A DNA stretch of 64,000 nucleotides. Origin: Symsagittifera roscoffensis (lineage: Eukaryota > Xenacoelomorpha > Acoela > Convolutidae). The notes under the pieces were generated by a model that saw only the letters and a list, made by a program, of their open reading frames with translations, ran no database searches and was not told the DNA's origin. The position numbers and the translations under genes are program-made. Below are positions 1-10,240 of this stretch, piece by piece. The stretch covers positions 71,321,617 through 71,385,616 of the forward strand of contig NC_087063.1 in the NCBI RefSeq assembly GCF_963678635.1, in the 5' to 3' direction. Each line of letters begins with the position of its first letter. Position 1 is the stretch's first letter.

Positions 1-168
1 TGTCCCCTTGCGAATTTGTGTCAAAGTCCTGTTCTCGTTTTCCATTATTTTCCATTACTGTCCGCGCTTCGATTTCGAATATGCTTTTTGGGTTATCGGA
101 TTTCTCCGCCCCAAGGGATCCCAAAATGAAATTAATTTCGTTGCTACTGGGCTGGCAGATGAAAATTT

Positions 169-1395
169 TTATTGGCCTTTCGGTTTGATGTACCTTTTTA
201 CTGTTCGCCACTCAATTTGTTGTATTTCTGAATCAGAAGTGTCCGAGTCCGGTCTGCTGCACGCTCCTCTTTTCACCATTCTGGTCCTTGAGAAAATTGT
301 CTCTGTCACCTGCTCTGTCAATTGGTCCCTCACTTCATTCTGTCTGTTCGCTATCTTAACTATCTTCTTTGATTTGTCTGACCCCGATTGGCTTTGATCC
401 ATCTTCCTAGTGATCGCCGATTGTTTTATAGATTTATTGCAGTTTTTTCTAACTGAATCTGAATTTTTGTCCGACTGCTTGGTACGAGAGATCTTGTTTA
501 GTGTGTTTTTCTCGTTCTGTTCTCTTTGAAAACGTGAACTTTGACCGTTTTCGTTCCGGTCGAGCTTTGTCCAGTTTTGAACAAACTGGTCGCCATACCA
601 ACCATGTGATGAGTTGTCTTTACAGTGGCTAATTTCGCTTCTTGTTCCAGAATATTCTAGAATAATAACATCAATCTTTCGATCCGTATCACTAAGCCTA
701 CTGCTCAAACAGTCGAGCGCTTTATGAAAATCCTCAATGGAAGTCACTACAAATCTTTCATTTATTTCAGATTCAGGGCATGGTTTTCCATTGGGCTCTC
801 TCGAAAGGTAATCAACGATACCCATAACCATCCCAAGTATATAGATGACCTTAAATTGATACAATAGTAATCGATCCACCCACCTAATTAGTCGAGATTG
901 ATACGTTTTATTTGATCTATGTTCCCCGAATGCAGACGTTAAGGCTTTGTGATCTGTTGCTATAACAAATTCTTTTCCCAACAAATAATGTTCAAATCTA
1001 TCTACAGCCCAAACTACTGCCAGTAGCTCGAGTTCATTAGTAGAATATTTTTTTTCCTGAGTATTTAGATACCGAAATGCAAATGCAATCGGTACCCATT
1101 CGTTTTGATCTGACCATTGATCAAGAGTTGCCTCTAGACCACTATGGCTGGCATCACATTTTACCCGAGTTTCTCTAGATGGAATAAAATCGTTTAACAA
1201 AGCGATTTTGGCTACTGCTTTTTTTATCTCCTCAAATACTACGGAGTGTTTTCTGTTCCAATCAAATGTTTTCACTGGAAGTCGAATATTCTTTATTTTC
1301 TTTTTTTCATTTTCCTCTTTCAAAAATGGTCGGAGTTTATCTGGTAAACTAGCTGCGTTCGGGATGAGCTTAGATAAACGATTAATGCTACCCAT
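169..1395 (-). pseudogene. gypsy RT connection, RNase H and a long hydrophilic extension
   Basis: The first ~200 codons hold the RT thumb/connection (DWNRKHSVVFEEIKKAV) and an RNase H domain: VKCDASHSGLEATLDQ, YSTNELELLAVVWAVDRFEHYL, FVIATDHKALTSAF and the WVDRLLLYQFKVIY block, ending near YLSREPNGKP. The remaining ~200 codons are Ser/Lys/Asp-rich and show no zinc-binding HHCC or D,D,E integrase motif before the stop at 169. That extension is unexpected for a standard gypsy element. Confidence 0.75.
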
Positions 1396-1581
1396 GAACG
1401 ATCAAAGTTGTTTTAACGACTTGGGAGGTTGCAGATTTGCAATGGCCTCAGTTTTCGTATATTTTGGTATTATACCTTCTGCCGACAAATTATCGCCTAG
1501 CCAATTGACTGACGGCTGAAAAAATTCACATTTTGAAAATTTTAATGCAAGATTTTCATCCTCCATTTTCTGTAACACATT

Positions 1582-2067
1582 TCAAACAAATTTTTCATGA
1601 TCCTTTTCTTCCCACTTTGAGACAATTAAAATATCATCTAGGAAGCAAAAGGTGTTTTTAGAATGATTCAATGTTCTATCCATTGTCTTTTGGAATTCAG
1701 CGGGCATGTCCGCCAGCCCGTAAAAGCCTGTCAGAAACATATACGTTCCTGTTGCCTGACTTCCAACAATGTTGAAATTGCAATGTTTTGCTGTGTCCGC
1801 AGTTGGCCTTATTTGACTGTAAGCATACTTTAAATCCAACACTGTGAAATACAGTGTGCCTTCTGCTGTCGCAGTGATTATTTGACTTACCCTATCTATC
1901 AGTTCATCCACGTTTGGCATCTGATATTTATTTTTATACAGTTGTTTATTGATGGGTTTCGCGTTCAAGGCTAACTTAATTAAATTGTCTTTCTTAACTG
2001 TGATGACAATTGGAGCAATAAAACAATCACTTGTACATTTATTTAATTTTTTAATATGTCTTCGCAA
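1582..2067 (-). pseudogene. gypsy reverse transcriptase fragment
   Basis: This piece carries the fingers and palm of a gypsy RT: KLALNAKPINKQLYKNKYQM, then FTVLDLKYAYSQI (first catalytic Asp), GLADMPAEFQKTMD and the catalytic FCFLDDILIVSK box, an FLDD variant of YxDD. The fragment ends at a stop soon after the active site. The RNase H fragment follows in the same frame after a stop-containing gap. Confidence 0.85.
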
Positions 2068-2803
2068 GCAATTTCTCTAGCTCTGACTGTACTTCATCCT
2101 GAACTTGTATAGGAACTCTCCTACCTTTTTCTTGGATTGGACATAATGGATATTTGAATTTGGTATTCACAGTATGATTTTTTGACTCCCCTTGTCTATC
2201 AAAAAGATATTTGAATTGAATACAAAATTTCTGTTTCCAACCTTCTGACTGCTCGCACAATAGCACGTCAAACCTGGATCTTCGTGTCGGTGCTGGTTTC
2301 TGAGTAGTCTGAATCCCCAGTTTTCCTTGAAGATCTAGTCCTAGTATGCACCGCATACGTCTTTCCGTGACTAATAATGGCGCTCCGAGCACTTCCCAAC
2401 CAGCCGAAAGTAGATTCGCTTTTAACGCTCCTAGTATCAAAATAGGACGTTTATTGTAATCCACAAACTGTGCGGACAGGTTAGGTTTCTCTGCAGCAAT
2501 AACTTTTGAAATCATGGGTCCTTCCAGAATTTGTTTTGTTGTTGCCCAATTCAAAAATGATACTGGACTACCCGTGTCTATAGTCATATTCAAAATTTGA
2601 CTAAAAATTTTCACCAAAGCCTTCAATGCTTTAATTTGGTGAGATTGTGGATTCCTTTGGACCTCAACCTTTTCTACGGTCTCGGACTTAGCAACCTTCT
2701 CTTTCTCCTCGCCGTTTCCTTCTGCGTAAACATTCGCTAATACTCGTTTGTTGATGTATTGCTCAATTGCTGCAACTGAAGTTAAATCCTCTTCTACCGC
2801 CAT
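2051..2803 (-). pseudogene. gypsy aspartic protease region and start of RT
   Basis: The protease active-site signature IDTGSPVSFLNW sits near codons 75-86 of this 250-codon stretch, and LLVTERRMRCILGLDLQGKLG resembles the second conserved protease block (I-L-G-x-D). The C-terminal part, ending with VPIQVQDEVQSELEKL, corresponds to the RT N-terminal extension. It overlaps the RT fragment by 17 bases in another frame, so a frameshift separates protease and RT. Confidence 0.75.
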
Positions 2804-2848
2804 TATTTCATATTCGTCACAGGAATCAAAACTTTATGTTAAATTACA

Positions 2849-3145
2849 TTACTCTTCCGAACTAGAGTTTTCGTTTACAACTTCATTAACTTGCTGTGAT
2901 CTGCACATTTTTGCAAAATGATTGGGTTTGTTACAATTCTTGCATGATTTACCCATTGCCGGGCAGGTTTTCAGGTGTCCTTCTCCAAACACTCTACCAC
3001 ATCGTGTACATTGTTTCTGATCTCCCTTAGGTCTTGTAGTCTTTCTGTTTTCATAATTCTCACTTCTATTCTGATTCTGACCTTGACGTCGAGGATTATA
3101 CCCCTTGTTTCCAATTGCCATAACTGGTTCTTGTTTTATTTTCAT
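2849..3145 (-). pseudogene. gypsy nucleocapsid fragment with CCHC zinc knuckles
   Basis: This 98-codon piece contains two Cys/His clusters: CTRCGRVFGEGHLKTC, a variant spacing, and CKNCNKPNHFAKMC, a canonical CX2CX4HX4C knuckle. Such knuckles bind element RNA. The stretch before them is Gln/Arg/Asn-rich and basic. It shares its frame with the protease fragment but is separated from it by a stop at 2849, and it is offset from the capsid fragment. Confidence 0.75.
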
Positions 3146-3224
3146 TTGTGTGCTTGAAAATAGTCCCGAATTATTAGTACTCGTTGAAGTTTTTTGAAAT
3201 GCTTGTGTAGCTTGCTTACTTTGT

Positions 3225-3800
3225 TCAAATTAAGACTTCTTCTGGAGAAAATGTTTTAAAAGTTAATGTGTCCTGAATAACAACGTTCCGCATCCGGTAT
3301 ATAAATAAATCTCTCACCAACTCCTCTTCTAGTCCTCCCAGCTCCACCTTTGCCGCTTGCGCAGTCAATGCCGCATTAAAGGATTCAAGAGTTTCATTCG
3401 TTTCATGAGATCGTGTAAACAATTTGTATCTCTCGTAAGTAATACATTTCGTCTTCTCAAATGAGATTTTGGCTATCTCTTGAAAACCGAGTTTTGATAC
3501 TTCTGTGTGCGGATTGTTTCGTTTAAACTTTTTCTTTCCTTCTGAGCCCAAGGCGAGAAATAGTCGTGAAATCAGACGTTTTCCAACTTCGTGATAGAAT
3601 ACGTTGTGTCCTACTTTAGATCCTCTCGTAACCCATTCTTCATTTTCTAGAATGACTCTAACCCGTGCCAATCTGTTCCAGGCTTCTCTCTCTGCTACTG
3701 TAGGCGCATCTTCGTATTCTACCTGTGATTCTACCCGTGGAATTGGTAGAGGTTCTTCCAGTACTACTTTTGTTTCCTCTAACATTACTTCTGGATCCAC
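3225..3800 (-). pseudogene. gag: gypsy gag (capsid) fragment
   Basis: This open stretch of 191 codons precedes the zinc knuckles. It carries a retrotransposon-gag-like helical region with an ERYKLFTRSHE stretch followed by ESFNAALTAQAAKVELGGLE and EELVRDLFIYRMRN, a pattern common in invertebrate gypsy gag proteins, where this region forms the capsid that packages element RNA. It ends at a stop and is out of frame with the downstream nucleocapsid part, so the coding region is broken here. Family assignment rests on these motifs and on the position upstream of the knuckles. Confidence 0.7.
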
Positions 3801-3840
3801 GTTCTCTTTGACCGTAACAGCTAATAGGAATTAATCAAAC

Positions 3841-4227
3841 CATGTTTCAAAATTCCACGGTGGGTCTGAGTTTGCAGAGGCCCAGAATACCGGAATTCCC
3901 ATATCTGTCCTATTGTCTTGAGACATAAAAACGGATCCTGCTGACTGCACCATGTGATACCGGATAGAACCTCGTGTGTTTTGACGTTGAAAACAATAGT
4001 GTTTTCTAAGATTTTAATTTAATGTTGAAACCATCTTTTATGATTAGCCTGAGATCGGTGGCTAACTGCACGCCGTTGCTACAGTAGAGAGAATTGAATC
4101 TCTTCATTAAACAGCAAAGGTCACACATGACTGACCGTGAATCAAATAATAACATAATATAATTTATAGATAACAATATGAGCAATGAGGCCAAGGCTAT
4201 AATATGGTTACTGCAAATGCAGGTTTC
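3841..4227. other. intergenic, nothing recognised
   Basis: I see no protein similarity, RNA gene or clear repeat here. It may still contain the 5' untranslated part or LTR of the gypsy element, but no second LTR copy is available for comparison. Confidence 0.4.
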
Positions 4228-4353
4228 AATGGCCGACTGGCACAAACTCCCCTGACTCCAAAGGCGATGTTCTCATCGTCACTGCAGAAGCAAAAGGCAG
4301 TGACGATGAAACATTGACTTCGTTGTCCGGGGAGTAAGTGCCAGTCGGCCATT
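4228..4353. repeat. 126-bp long imperfect palindrome (MITE-like)
   Basis: The left arm starts AATGGCCGACTGGCAC and ends ATCGTCACTGC; the right arm is its reverse complement with small bulges, starting GCAGTGACGAT and ending GTGCCAGTCGGCCATT. The arms are about 57 bases around a loop of about 11 bases. This fits a small foldback transposon. A transcribed hairpin is possible but unsupported. Confidence 0.8.
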
Positions 4354-5677
4354 TACAAGAAAGATTACGAAATCTGTTAACGCTATTTCTCATAGACATA
4401 TCAGATCAACATCGCGCAAGAACACTTACTGAGTCAGCCGTTCAGGATCAGTGTACTATTAAGGGGAAATTGGTCAATCCAAAAATGTAAATCTGTAGTT
4501 AAGAGAACTCAGTATGTGAAAGAAAAGATCAAATGGCGAAAAAATTGATCGATCTAAAGTTGTCCAGCTCCTATTCACAGTATACGACAGGGGAAAAACA
4601 GGATAGAAACCGTGGACGGCGGAGGAAGCAAACAATTTCATTTTTTCCAAAATCCTGTCTTGTCGCTGAGTTGTTAAAAATTTTTTTACGGTGACGCCAA
4701 TTTTCTTCAGTCAAAGCTCATTCTTAGCGCAATAATGGTAATTTTCGAAGTATCATTAATTATGCCTTGAAATGCAAAATTAGCAGTTTTTATTTAAAAT
4801 TTTCATAGATCAGTTCTGCATAGATTAACTCTCAAACTCAGCTTTGATCAGTTAGCTGAGTTTGAGAATTGATATTTGCAGTTTCAATTAAGTTTTTCTG
4901 TTCACCTAAGAGTAACCCCCTCACGCATCAGTGTTAAATAGCAATTGCCTGTTTTAGGTTAAAGAGATCTTAAAATGAGGCTGCTAGCTCAGTTTGAGCA
5001 GGAGCGGGTGATAATTTGGTTCCTAAACTCAACTTTTATAGTGGTTGATGTACTTGGACAACATTCAATTTGACGCCGAAAGAAGCGAAATCATAAAAAT
5101 ACGGCAGCCAATTCTCCTGCCTTTCTGCCAATGGCTGTAGGACTTAATTGTTACCTCGTCGCATGTGGCAAGTTCATCGACTGTTACCGTAATGTCAATT
5201 CAAATGTTACTGATCAATGATAACGTTAAAATATACTGACCCTGACTTTGTATTTTATGCTTTTTTGATATGAGTTTCGCGTTAGAAGTTCATTCGGCTC
5301 ATTTCAAAACTTTTTTTGATATTAAGTAAATTCCAATTTTTTTGCAACTATGTGCATTATCAAGGTTTTTTCACTTAATTAATCTGTGACGACAAAACAT
5401 CAATTTAATCAACTACATGCAATCGGATTGCTCACTATTCCTGCAACAAATTGGCTATTCTTCAAGAGCAAGCAAAAGGATTCGAGTAGCTCAAGCAATA
5501 TCTGAAGCTGCTTCAGAGTGCAGAAATTGAGCTGAGGTCTACGCGATTGATAGTGACACACTAAGAGAGAATCGTGAGTCTCAAAGCAATTCATACCTTT
5601 TTGGCCATAGATTGCAATGGAAGCTCCCATTGCTTGATCACAAATTTGAACATACAATTTTTCACTAAAAACTACCT
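4354..5677. other. intergenic, nothing recognised
   Basis: This is AT-rich DNA with only short chance ORFs. No domain or repeat could be assigned. The missing upstream RT body of the Penelope-like element may lie here beyond recognition. Confidence 0.4.
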
Positions 5678-5896
5678 GTGAAAAAGACCTTGCTGATCAA
5701 CACATCCCGAAGCTTTTTCTTTTGGATTGTGGTTGACCTTGTAAGAATATTCAAAAGTGAGCCAGGACGTGTTCTTGATATCGCTTATTCTCTTCATCCA
5801 AATCTACAGTTCAAGCTAGAGAAAGCTATCACTGAGGGGAAGTTGCCGTTCCTGGAATTGAACGCGAGTGTATCGCAAGATAAGAGTGTAACCTGA
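5678..5896 (+). pseudogene. Penelope-like RT C-terminal fragment
   Basis: The last half of this 72-codon stretch reads HPNLQFKLEKAITEGKLPFL, which resembles the conserved block near the end of Penelope-type RTs (a 'hPN..FtlE....g.LPFLd' pattern). A stop follows directly. The N-terminal third shows no similarity. The assignment rests on this short block plus the GIY-YIG fragment downstream. Confidence 0.5.
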
Positions 5897-6207
5897 AATT
5901 GGTGTAACAGGCGTTCATTCAAGTCACATATGAGGTTAAGAAAAAATGATCTTTAACCGATGGCTCAAGGGCCAGTCACAAAATCTTTTGTGATTTCGTA
6001 CATCAATCAGTCGGAGCCAGTTAGTGATTTGCTTGGAACCTAGTACTTTGGGATCGTTACAAACTAAACGCTACTACCAAAATACACTCAACTCTAGATA
6101 GAATTAATTACGCCACCAATGCCAGGTCTCTAAATGCCTCTGACCCGCAAATGACTTTAAAAACAATGTTGAGACCTCAGGTAATTACTGGAGGCTTTTG
6201 TTTAATA

Positions 6208-6343
6208 GTATTTATTTTATCCTAGTCAGATGGATCAACCTAAAAATCGCCTTATCTCAACATAGTCAGATAGAATAGGCTATCTGACTATGTTGAGACA
6301 AGACGATTTTTATGATGATCCATCTGACCTGGATAAAATATAC
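6208..6343. repeat. 136-bp long palindrome (MITE-like foldback)
   Basis: Left arm (6208-6272) and right arm (about 6279-6343) are reverse complements over about 65 bases with few mismatches. The centre is CAGATAGAATAGGCTATCTG with a loop of only a few bases. The outer ends read GTATTTATTTTATCC and GGATAAAATATAC. It sits between the two Penelope-like fragments and is probably a foldback element inserted into that remnant. Confidence 0.85.
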
Positions 6344-6555
6344 ACTATCAACTTCACATACTCTGGAAAACATCTGGACAATAAGTATAGATTTAGCTAC
6401 TGTAACATACTCAGGAGAATTGAATAAGACTCAAGAAATTTGGAATGCTAAAGCTCGCGAAGTTTCACTCGAAATGTTTCGGACTGTCAGGTTAGTGGAT
6501 TGGGATGTTTCGCTGTTGATCAGGATAGTTGTTCTTGTGAACTTGAAGCGCTTGA

Positions 6556-6588
6556 CTCCCCCTCCCTCTCTCTCGCTCTCTCTCCCTC

Positions 6589-6619
<31 letters not shown>

Positions 6620-6620
6620 G
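6556..6620. repeat. CT-rich microsatellite
   Basis: A run of mostly CT dinucleotides with a few C and G interruptions. It produces Ser/Leu-rich or Arg/Glu-rich apparent ORFs on both strands, which are artefacts of the repeat. Confidence 0.95.
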
Positions 6621-7310
6621 GATTGTCGCGCCCGGTGGTTAAATTCTCTATCCGAAACAAGAAGCTCTACACTAATATAGTACAAGCAAGTTACGAATAT
6701 GAGATAGGGTCCAGCTCTTTTTCTTGCATCTTTCCCGCATCTGCTCTTTCCGCTGTTCTGATTTCTTACTTTTTTAATTCAGTTGCCTCGAAAAATTTGA
6801 TCATGACGGCCAAATCGTTATATTGAAAAAAAAACCGTCCAAACTAAAAGCAAACTGTTCTGATGTGATTGACTGACTCAAGGTATCAAAATCCATCAGA
6901 TGCTTGGATCACACTGACCACACTGACTTAAAGGGTATCTACCCTAATTGAATACAATCGTAAAATTATCCACGGTGCTTTGCTTAGAGTTGTTAAGGTT
7001 CCAATAAGTTGGAAGTAATTTGAATAACCTAGTAGGGCGCAATGGCTGAAAAATGAGTGCCCTGGGTATTGATCTGTAAATGTGGTAATTATTTAGGGCA
7101 AGAGCAAGACAGAAGAGATCGAAGATTTTTAACTTATTCGCGAAAGGATGTGAAGGCCCTAAATTTTGTGGCTCAAAATAAAAAAACCGGAGCCCATGTT
7201 TTGCAAGCAGGCTACAGAAATCAACCAATGTTCAAGTAGTTTTCTCGAAAGAAACTACGATCAAGTTTGCCGTTGCTGAAGTCAATACTTTCTGATGAAA
7301 TCAAGCCAAG

Positions 7311-7481
7311 TGTGTTTGTAATCTGTCTTGTAGTGGATATATTTCCACCTATGTTGGACAAACAATTCGGCGATTGAGCACTCGAATTGATGAACATGAG
7401 AAAGCAGACTCAGTGGGACTCAGCAGACTTGAGAGATTAAGAGCAGTTGTTAGTAGATACTTTATAGATGTTAACTCTTAA
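7311..7481 (+). pseudogene. GIY-YIG endonuclease fragment of the Penelope-like element
   Basis: The plus-strand reading from 7311 gives a Cys-rich lead (CVCNLSCSGY) and then TYVGQTIRRLSTRIDEHEKA, matching the Y(V/I)G-x-T-x-R-x-L-x-x-R-x-x-EH core of GIY-YIG nucleases of Penelope-like elements, which nick target DNA. It ends at a stop at 7479-7481. The preceding sequence (SLPLLKSILSDEIKPS, around 7270-7310) looks like the expected upstream region but lies one frame away. Confidence 0.7.
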
Positions 7482-8422
7482 CACTAGATGTAAAACGTAT
7501 AAGGAAAGAGAAGCCGGGCTTGAACACGCGCGAAAAAAACAATAAGCAGGGAATATTGACACTGAAAAGATGGTCCCCAAAATCATTTTTTTAATTGTTC
7601 ACGGCTAAGTTATAGTAACGACCCAAAATTAGAAAGTTCCTGACACAACATAATTTTTTTTGAACGTTTCTCGGTTCCGGATTATATTTTTTTGGTTAAT
7701 TTCGTTGTTTTGCGTTTTATGTGTAACATTCGCCCAAACATTACACAGTAACGGAGCGTAGAAAAAGCACTTATTGACAAATGGCAGGCGTAAGTAACCC
7801 TAATTTTACTCGTTTTTCACCGTCTAGACCTAGCCAGATAGTTTTCTGGTCTGTTTAGGGCTAAGTAAAAAATTACAATTTTTAGGCCATCAGTCAAACG
7901 ACTTTTGATCAGCTTTCGTTACATGCGAAGATAACCACATAGCTGGATCTCGTATCCCCAGAATACATGATTATTACTAATTACATGGCTCAGAATCCCT
8001 TATTTACTATGTTTTTAGTGACAGTTATATACTGAACTCATTGGGGATTGATTGACTTTCACTTCTCTCTAGCTACTTATGCTCTGAAAATTTATGTAAA
8101 ATCGGAGTTAATTCAACTATTCAGGGCATCACAGCAGCTAAAAAGTACGTTCAATAGTTTCACACAGTCTCTGGGCACCAAGCCTCCAATTCCGTTTTCC
8201 CTCAGAGATAAGGTCGTTATCTCTCCAATCTCATGGTACGGATCCGCTCCGACGGTCCCACTGAAGCCTCCTTTCTTCTTATCTGCTTCAGCTAAGCGTC
8301 TTATCGTGTCTTATCGTCACGATAAGAGGCTCCGTCTCTTCTCTATTTTTCACAACTGTTCTTCGTCTTATTTTCTCGGCGTCTCTGTTTCAACTGTCTT
8401 TATTCTCTTTTTTTTCTTTAAA
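7482..8422. other. intergenic, nothing recognised
   Basis: No domain or RNA gene was recognised. Around 8150-8400 the sequence is less AT-rich and pyrimidine-rich, so an untranslated exon or promoter of the phosphatase gene is possible, but no specific element is visible. Confidence 0.35.
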
Positions 8423-8599
8423 ATGGCCGTTCCCGCATTTCGCAGAAATGATCCGGTTCGAATCGAAAATTCAAAATTTGAAAATTCTAGTATTACGACC
8501 CTCCTTTTCATTGCCAATATGATGCTAACGCCTTTATTGTTCCTATTTCTAGTGCGTCGGCGGGTTCGACTGTGCCAATCCGGGGAAATGGCACTATGA
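8423..8599 (+). CDS. possible small membrane protein, 58 codons (doubtful)
   Basis: An ATG in favourable context (AAAATGGCC) opens a reading of 58 residues that starts MAVPAFRRNDP and has one hydrophobic segment near residues 24-44 (roughly ITTLLFIANMMLTPLLFLFL) followed by RRR, the layout of a one-span membrane protein. I do not recognise a family. The open frame extends upstream without an ATG, and chance is a serious alternative in this AT-rich DNA. The sequence could equally be 5' leader of the phosphatase gene. Confidence 0.2.
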   Translation: MAVPAFRRNDPVRIENSKFENSSITTLLFIANMMLTPLLFLFLVRRRVRLCQSGEMAL

Positions 8600-9159
8600 C
8601 GGCAATTTCTAGAAACACAAGAATAAATTGACAGCTCTAAGTAACTCAAGTGAACAATTGTCAGTTGGCAAGGTTTGCGTTTGTGCTTTCAATTTGGTTC
8701 CATTGGTTCCATACTAAAACTGATTTTCTGAAAAAAAAACAAACCATTCAGTAGTCCAAACAGACCGAAAGATCTCATTATTGCATTGTGACCACCTTGG
8801 TGTAGCTGATCACGTGTGTCTATATCCCCTTGAAAAAACTAATTAGCTTAAGGAAAGATGCTGACCATACAACAGCCGAAAAAACCCTAGACCAATTCAG
8901 ACGAGTCCAGTGTTAAAATGACGTTCAACTACACCACGCTAATTTGGGCTAGTTTTGTTTTCGGTTCAACGATTGTTTACCCAAGTTCCAACATATTTTA
9001 AGCTAGTTTTGTTTTCAGTTCAACTATATTAACCCAAGTTTTGCCGGCTTAAGTTTCGCTCGATAATTATCTATGAAAGGTAATTTAACGCTGTCAATTG
9101 TTTATGTCAGAATGTGTTCCTCAAATTGGACATCATTCAGTTTAGGTAGATATAGTTTT

Positions 9160-9707
9160 TGTTCCGACCATTGAAAATGGGGAGGATCTTTGTATTCGGG
9201 CGTGTTGTTTTTTTTTGTCCACGCAAAATCAGGTACCATAAATAATGATCGGACTGGGTAGAGTGATATATCATATAAAAGCCTTTTCAGTCGTGATTCG
9301 AACCCCTTCTAAAAGAAAAGGTCTACAAATTTTTCCCGGTGTCGAGAAAAAGCGGTCTGAAATTTTTGATTTTTCCTCTAAGTTCGAGCGAGTGAGCAGG
9401 GTTACATTAGCTCAATTATGCCTATTTTAAGCCTTGAAAATTTAGTTTTACTCTATTGGAGGAAAATTATTTTAAATCTTAGTTTGTTTTTGACTTTTTT
9501 GTTTTTCTTGTTATTTGTCTCCAAAAATTGTTTTCCAGTTTGCATATTTTACATGGCGAAAATGCCTAAGCTTTACTTTTTTGCTCAGATTCCTTTATCA
9601 CACCAAGCCGAAAAAAAGCGACATTAATTGGAAAAACAATTTTTGTTGTAATTTTTTAAGGTTGGTCGGAACGTTCTGTGATACTTGCACAGTAACCAGC
9701 TATTCTT
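9160..9707 (+). repeat. interspersed element family B, copy 1
   Basis: The copy starts TGTTCCGACCATTGAAAA and ends with GGTTGGTCGGAACGTTCT plus a conserved 35-base tail (CTTGCACAGTAACCAGCTAT). The inverted TGTTCCGACCA/TGGTCGGAAC motifs suggest a non-autonomous TIR element. Shared landmarks are CCACGCAAAATCAGGTACCA, a GTCGTGATTCGAAC block and CGAGAAAAA. Other copies are at 11966-12463 and 13073-13705 (minus), 13806-14292 and 47241-47791 (plus), with a partial at 18170-18530. Confidence 0.75.
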
Positions 9708-10044
9708 GTTTCAATGTTTGGTTCTTCCAACATGCTGGCCTCCACTATATGTTTTTAATTATTGAGTTGCATCGCTATTGGTTGCGTTGCCTTTTCGTTG
9801 AAAACTAATTGTCAGGCGGCCAAAACGAGTTGAATATTGGAACGATTGTAATATTTCACATCTACACTGTATTTGAAATCAGCAGATACTGATTCGTTTC
9901 AGAATACAGATTGCTATATTTGATACTTGAGCTTGTGTACGGCTGAAGTCGAATATGAATAGACATTGGTGCAATATTTGACTAGCTTCTAATTCCCCTA
10001 TCGCTATCAACACAAGAGTCTGTCCAAGTAGCGCTCAAAGAACG
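9708..10044. other. upstream region of the phosphatase gene
   Basis: This holds no recognisable repeat. It should contain 5' untranslated sequence or the acceptor of an upstream non-coding exon. No TATA-like or initiator element stands out. Confidence 0.35.
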
Positions 10045-10240
10045 ATGATAATACCACTCGAACGGGTATTCCATGAGCGGGAGCGCAGCAACACGTGGAA
10101 AGACTACTATAATGAACTGAGAAAACAAGCCATCATCAAGACTGTAGACAAGGCCTCTAAAGTTGCGATTGCCAATCGAAGGTTGAATCGCTACTCGGAT
10201 GTTCTACCATATGATTCTAATCGAATTGTTCTCAAGTCAG
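10045..10240 (+). CDS. PTPN1/PTPN2-like: PTP exon 1: N-terminal helix and pTyr loop
   Basis: This encodes residues 1-65 plus one base. NTWKDYYNELRKQA matches the amphipathic helix at the start of PTP1B-type enzymes, and NRRLNRYSDVLPYDSNRIVL is the pTyr-recognition block. The donor is TCAG|GTCAGT; the split Gly codon is completed by the next exon. Confidence 0.88.

Larger units (their letters stand above)
1..3840 (-). mobile_element. Ty3/gypsy LTR retrotransposon, decayed and cut by the window edge
   Basis: Reading the minus strand from about 3800 down to 169, fragments occur in the order gag, CCHC zinc knuckles, aspartic protease, reverse transcriptase, RNase H, which is the Ty3/gypsy order. 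The fragments lie in different frames or are separated by stops (near 3225, 2849, 2051, 1582), so this copy cannot encode its polyprotein. No integrase is visible; it would lie beyond the left edge or be missing. I found no convincing LTR or target duplication on the right side (3840-4000). Positions 1-168 show no recognisable domain. Confidence 0.85.
5678..7481 (+). mobile_element. Penelope-like retroelement remnant
   Basis: Two plus-strand fragments occur in the right order for a Penelope-like element: an RT C-terminal piece (5678-5896) and a GIY-YIG endonuclease piece (7311-7481). Penelope-like elements encode exactly this RT then GIY-YIG architecture. The two are separated by DNA with a palindromic insertion (6208-6343) and a CT microsatellite, and stops and frame changes interrupt everything. 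This is a dead copy whose outer limits are uncertain. Confidence 0.6.

Noticed and set aside
4006-4245. 79-codon minus-strand ORF with a hydrophobic segment
   Set aside because: No family similarity, runs into the 4228 palindrome, and is of a length expected by chance.
6312-6826. Ser/Leu-rich and Arg/Glu-rich ORFs on both strands
   Set aside because: They are produced by the CT microsatellite at 6556-6620.
8048-8599. 183-codon ORF taken as a whole
   Set aside because: The part before 8423 has no ATG start and no similarity; only the ATG-initiated 58 codons were kept, at low confidence.
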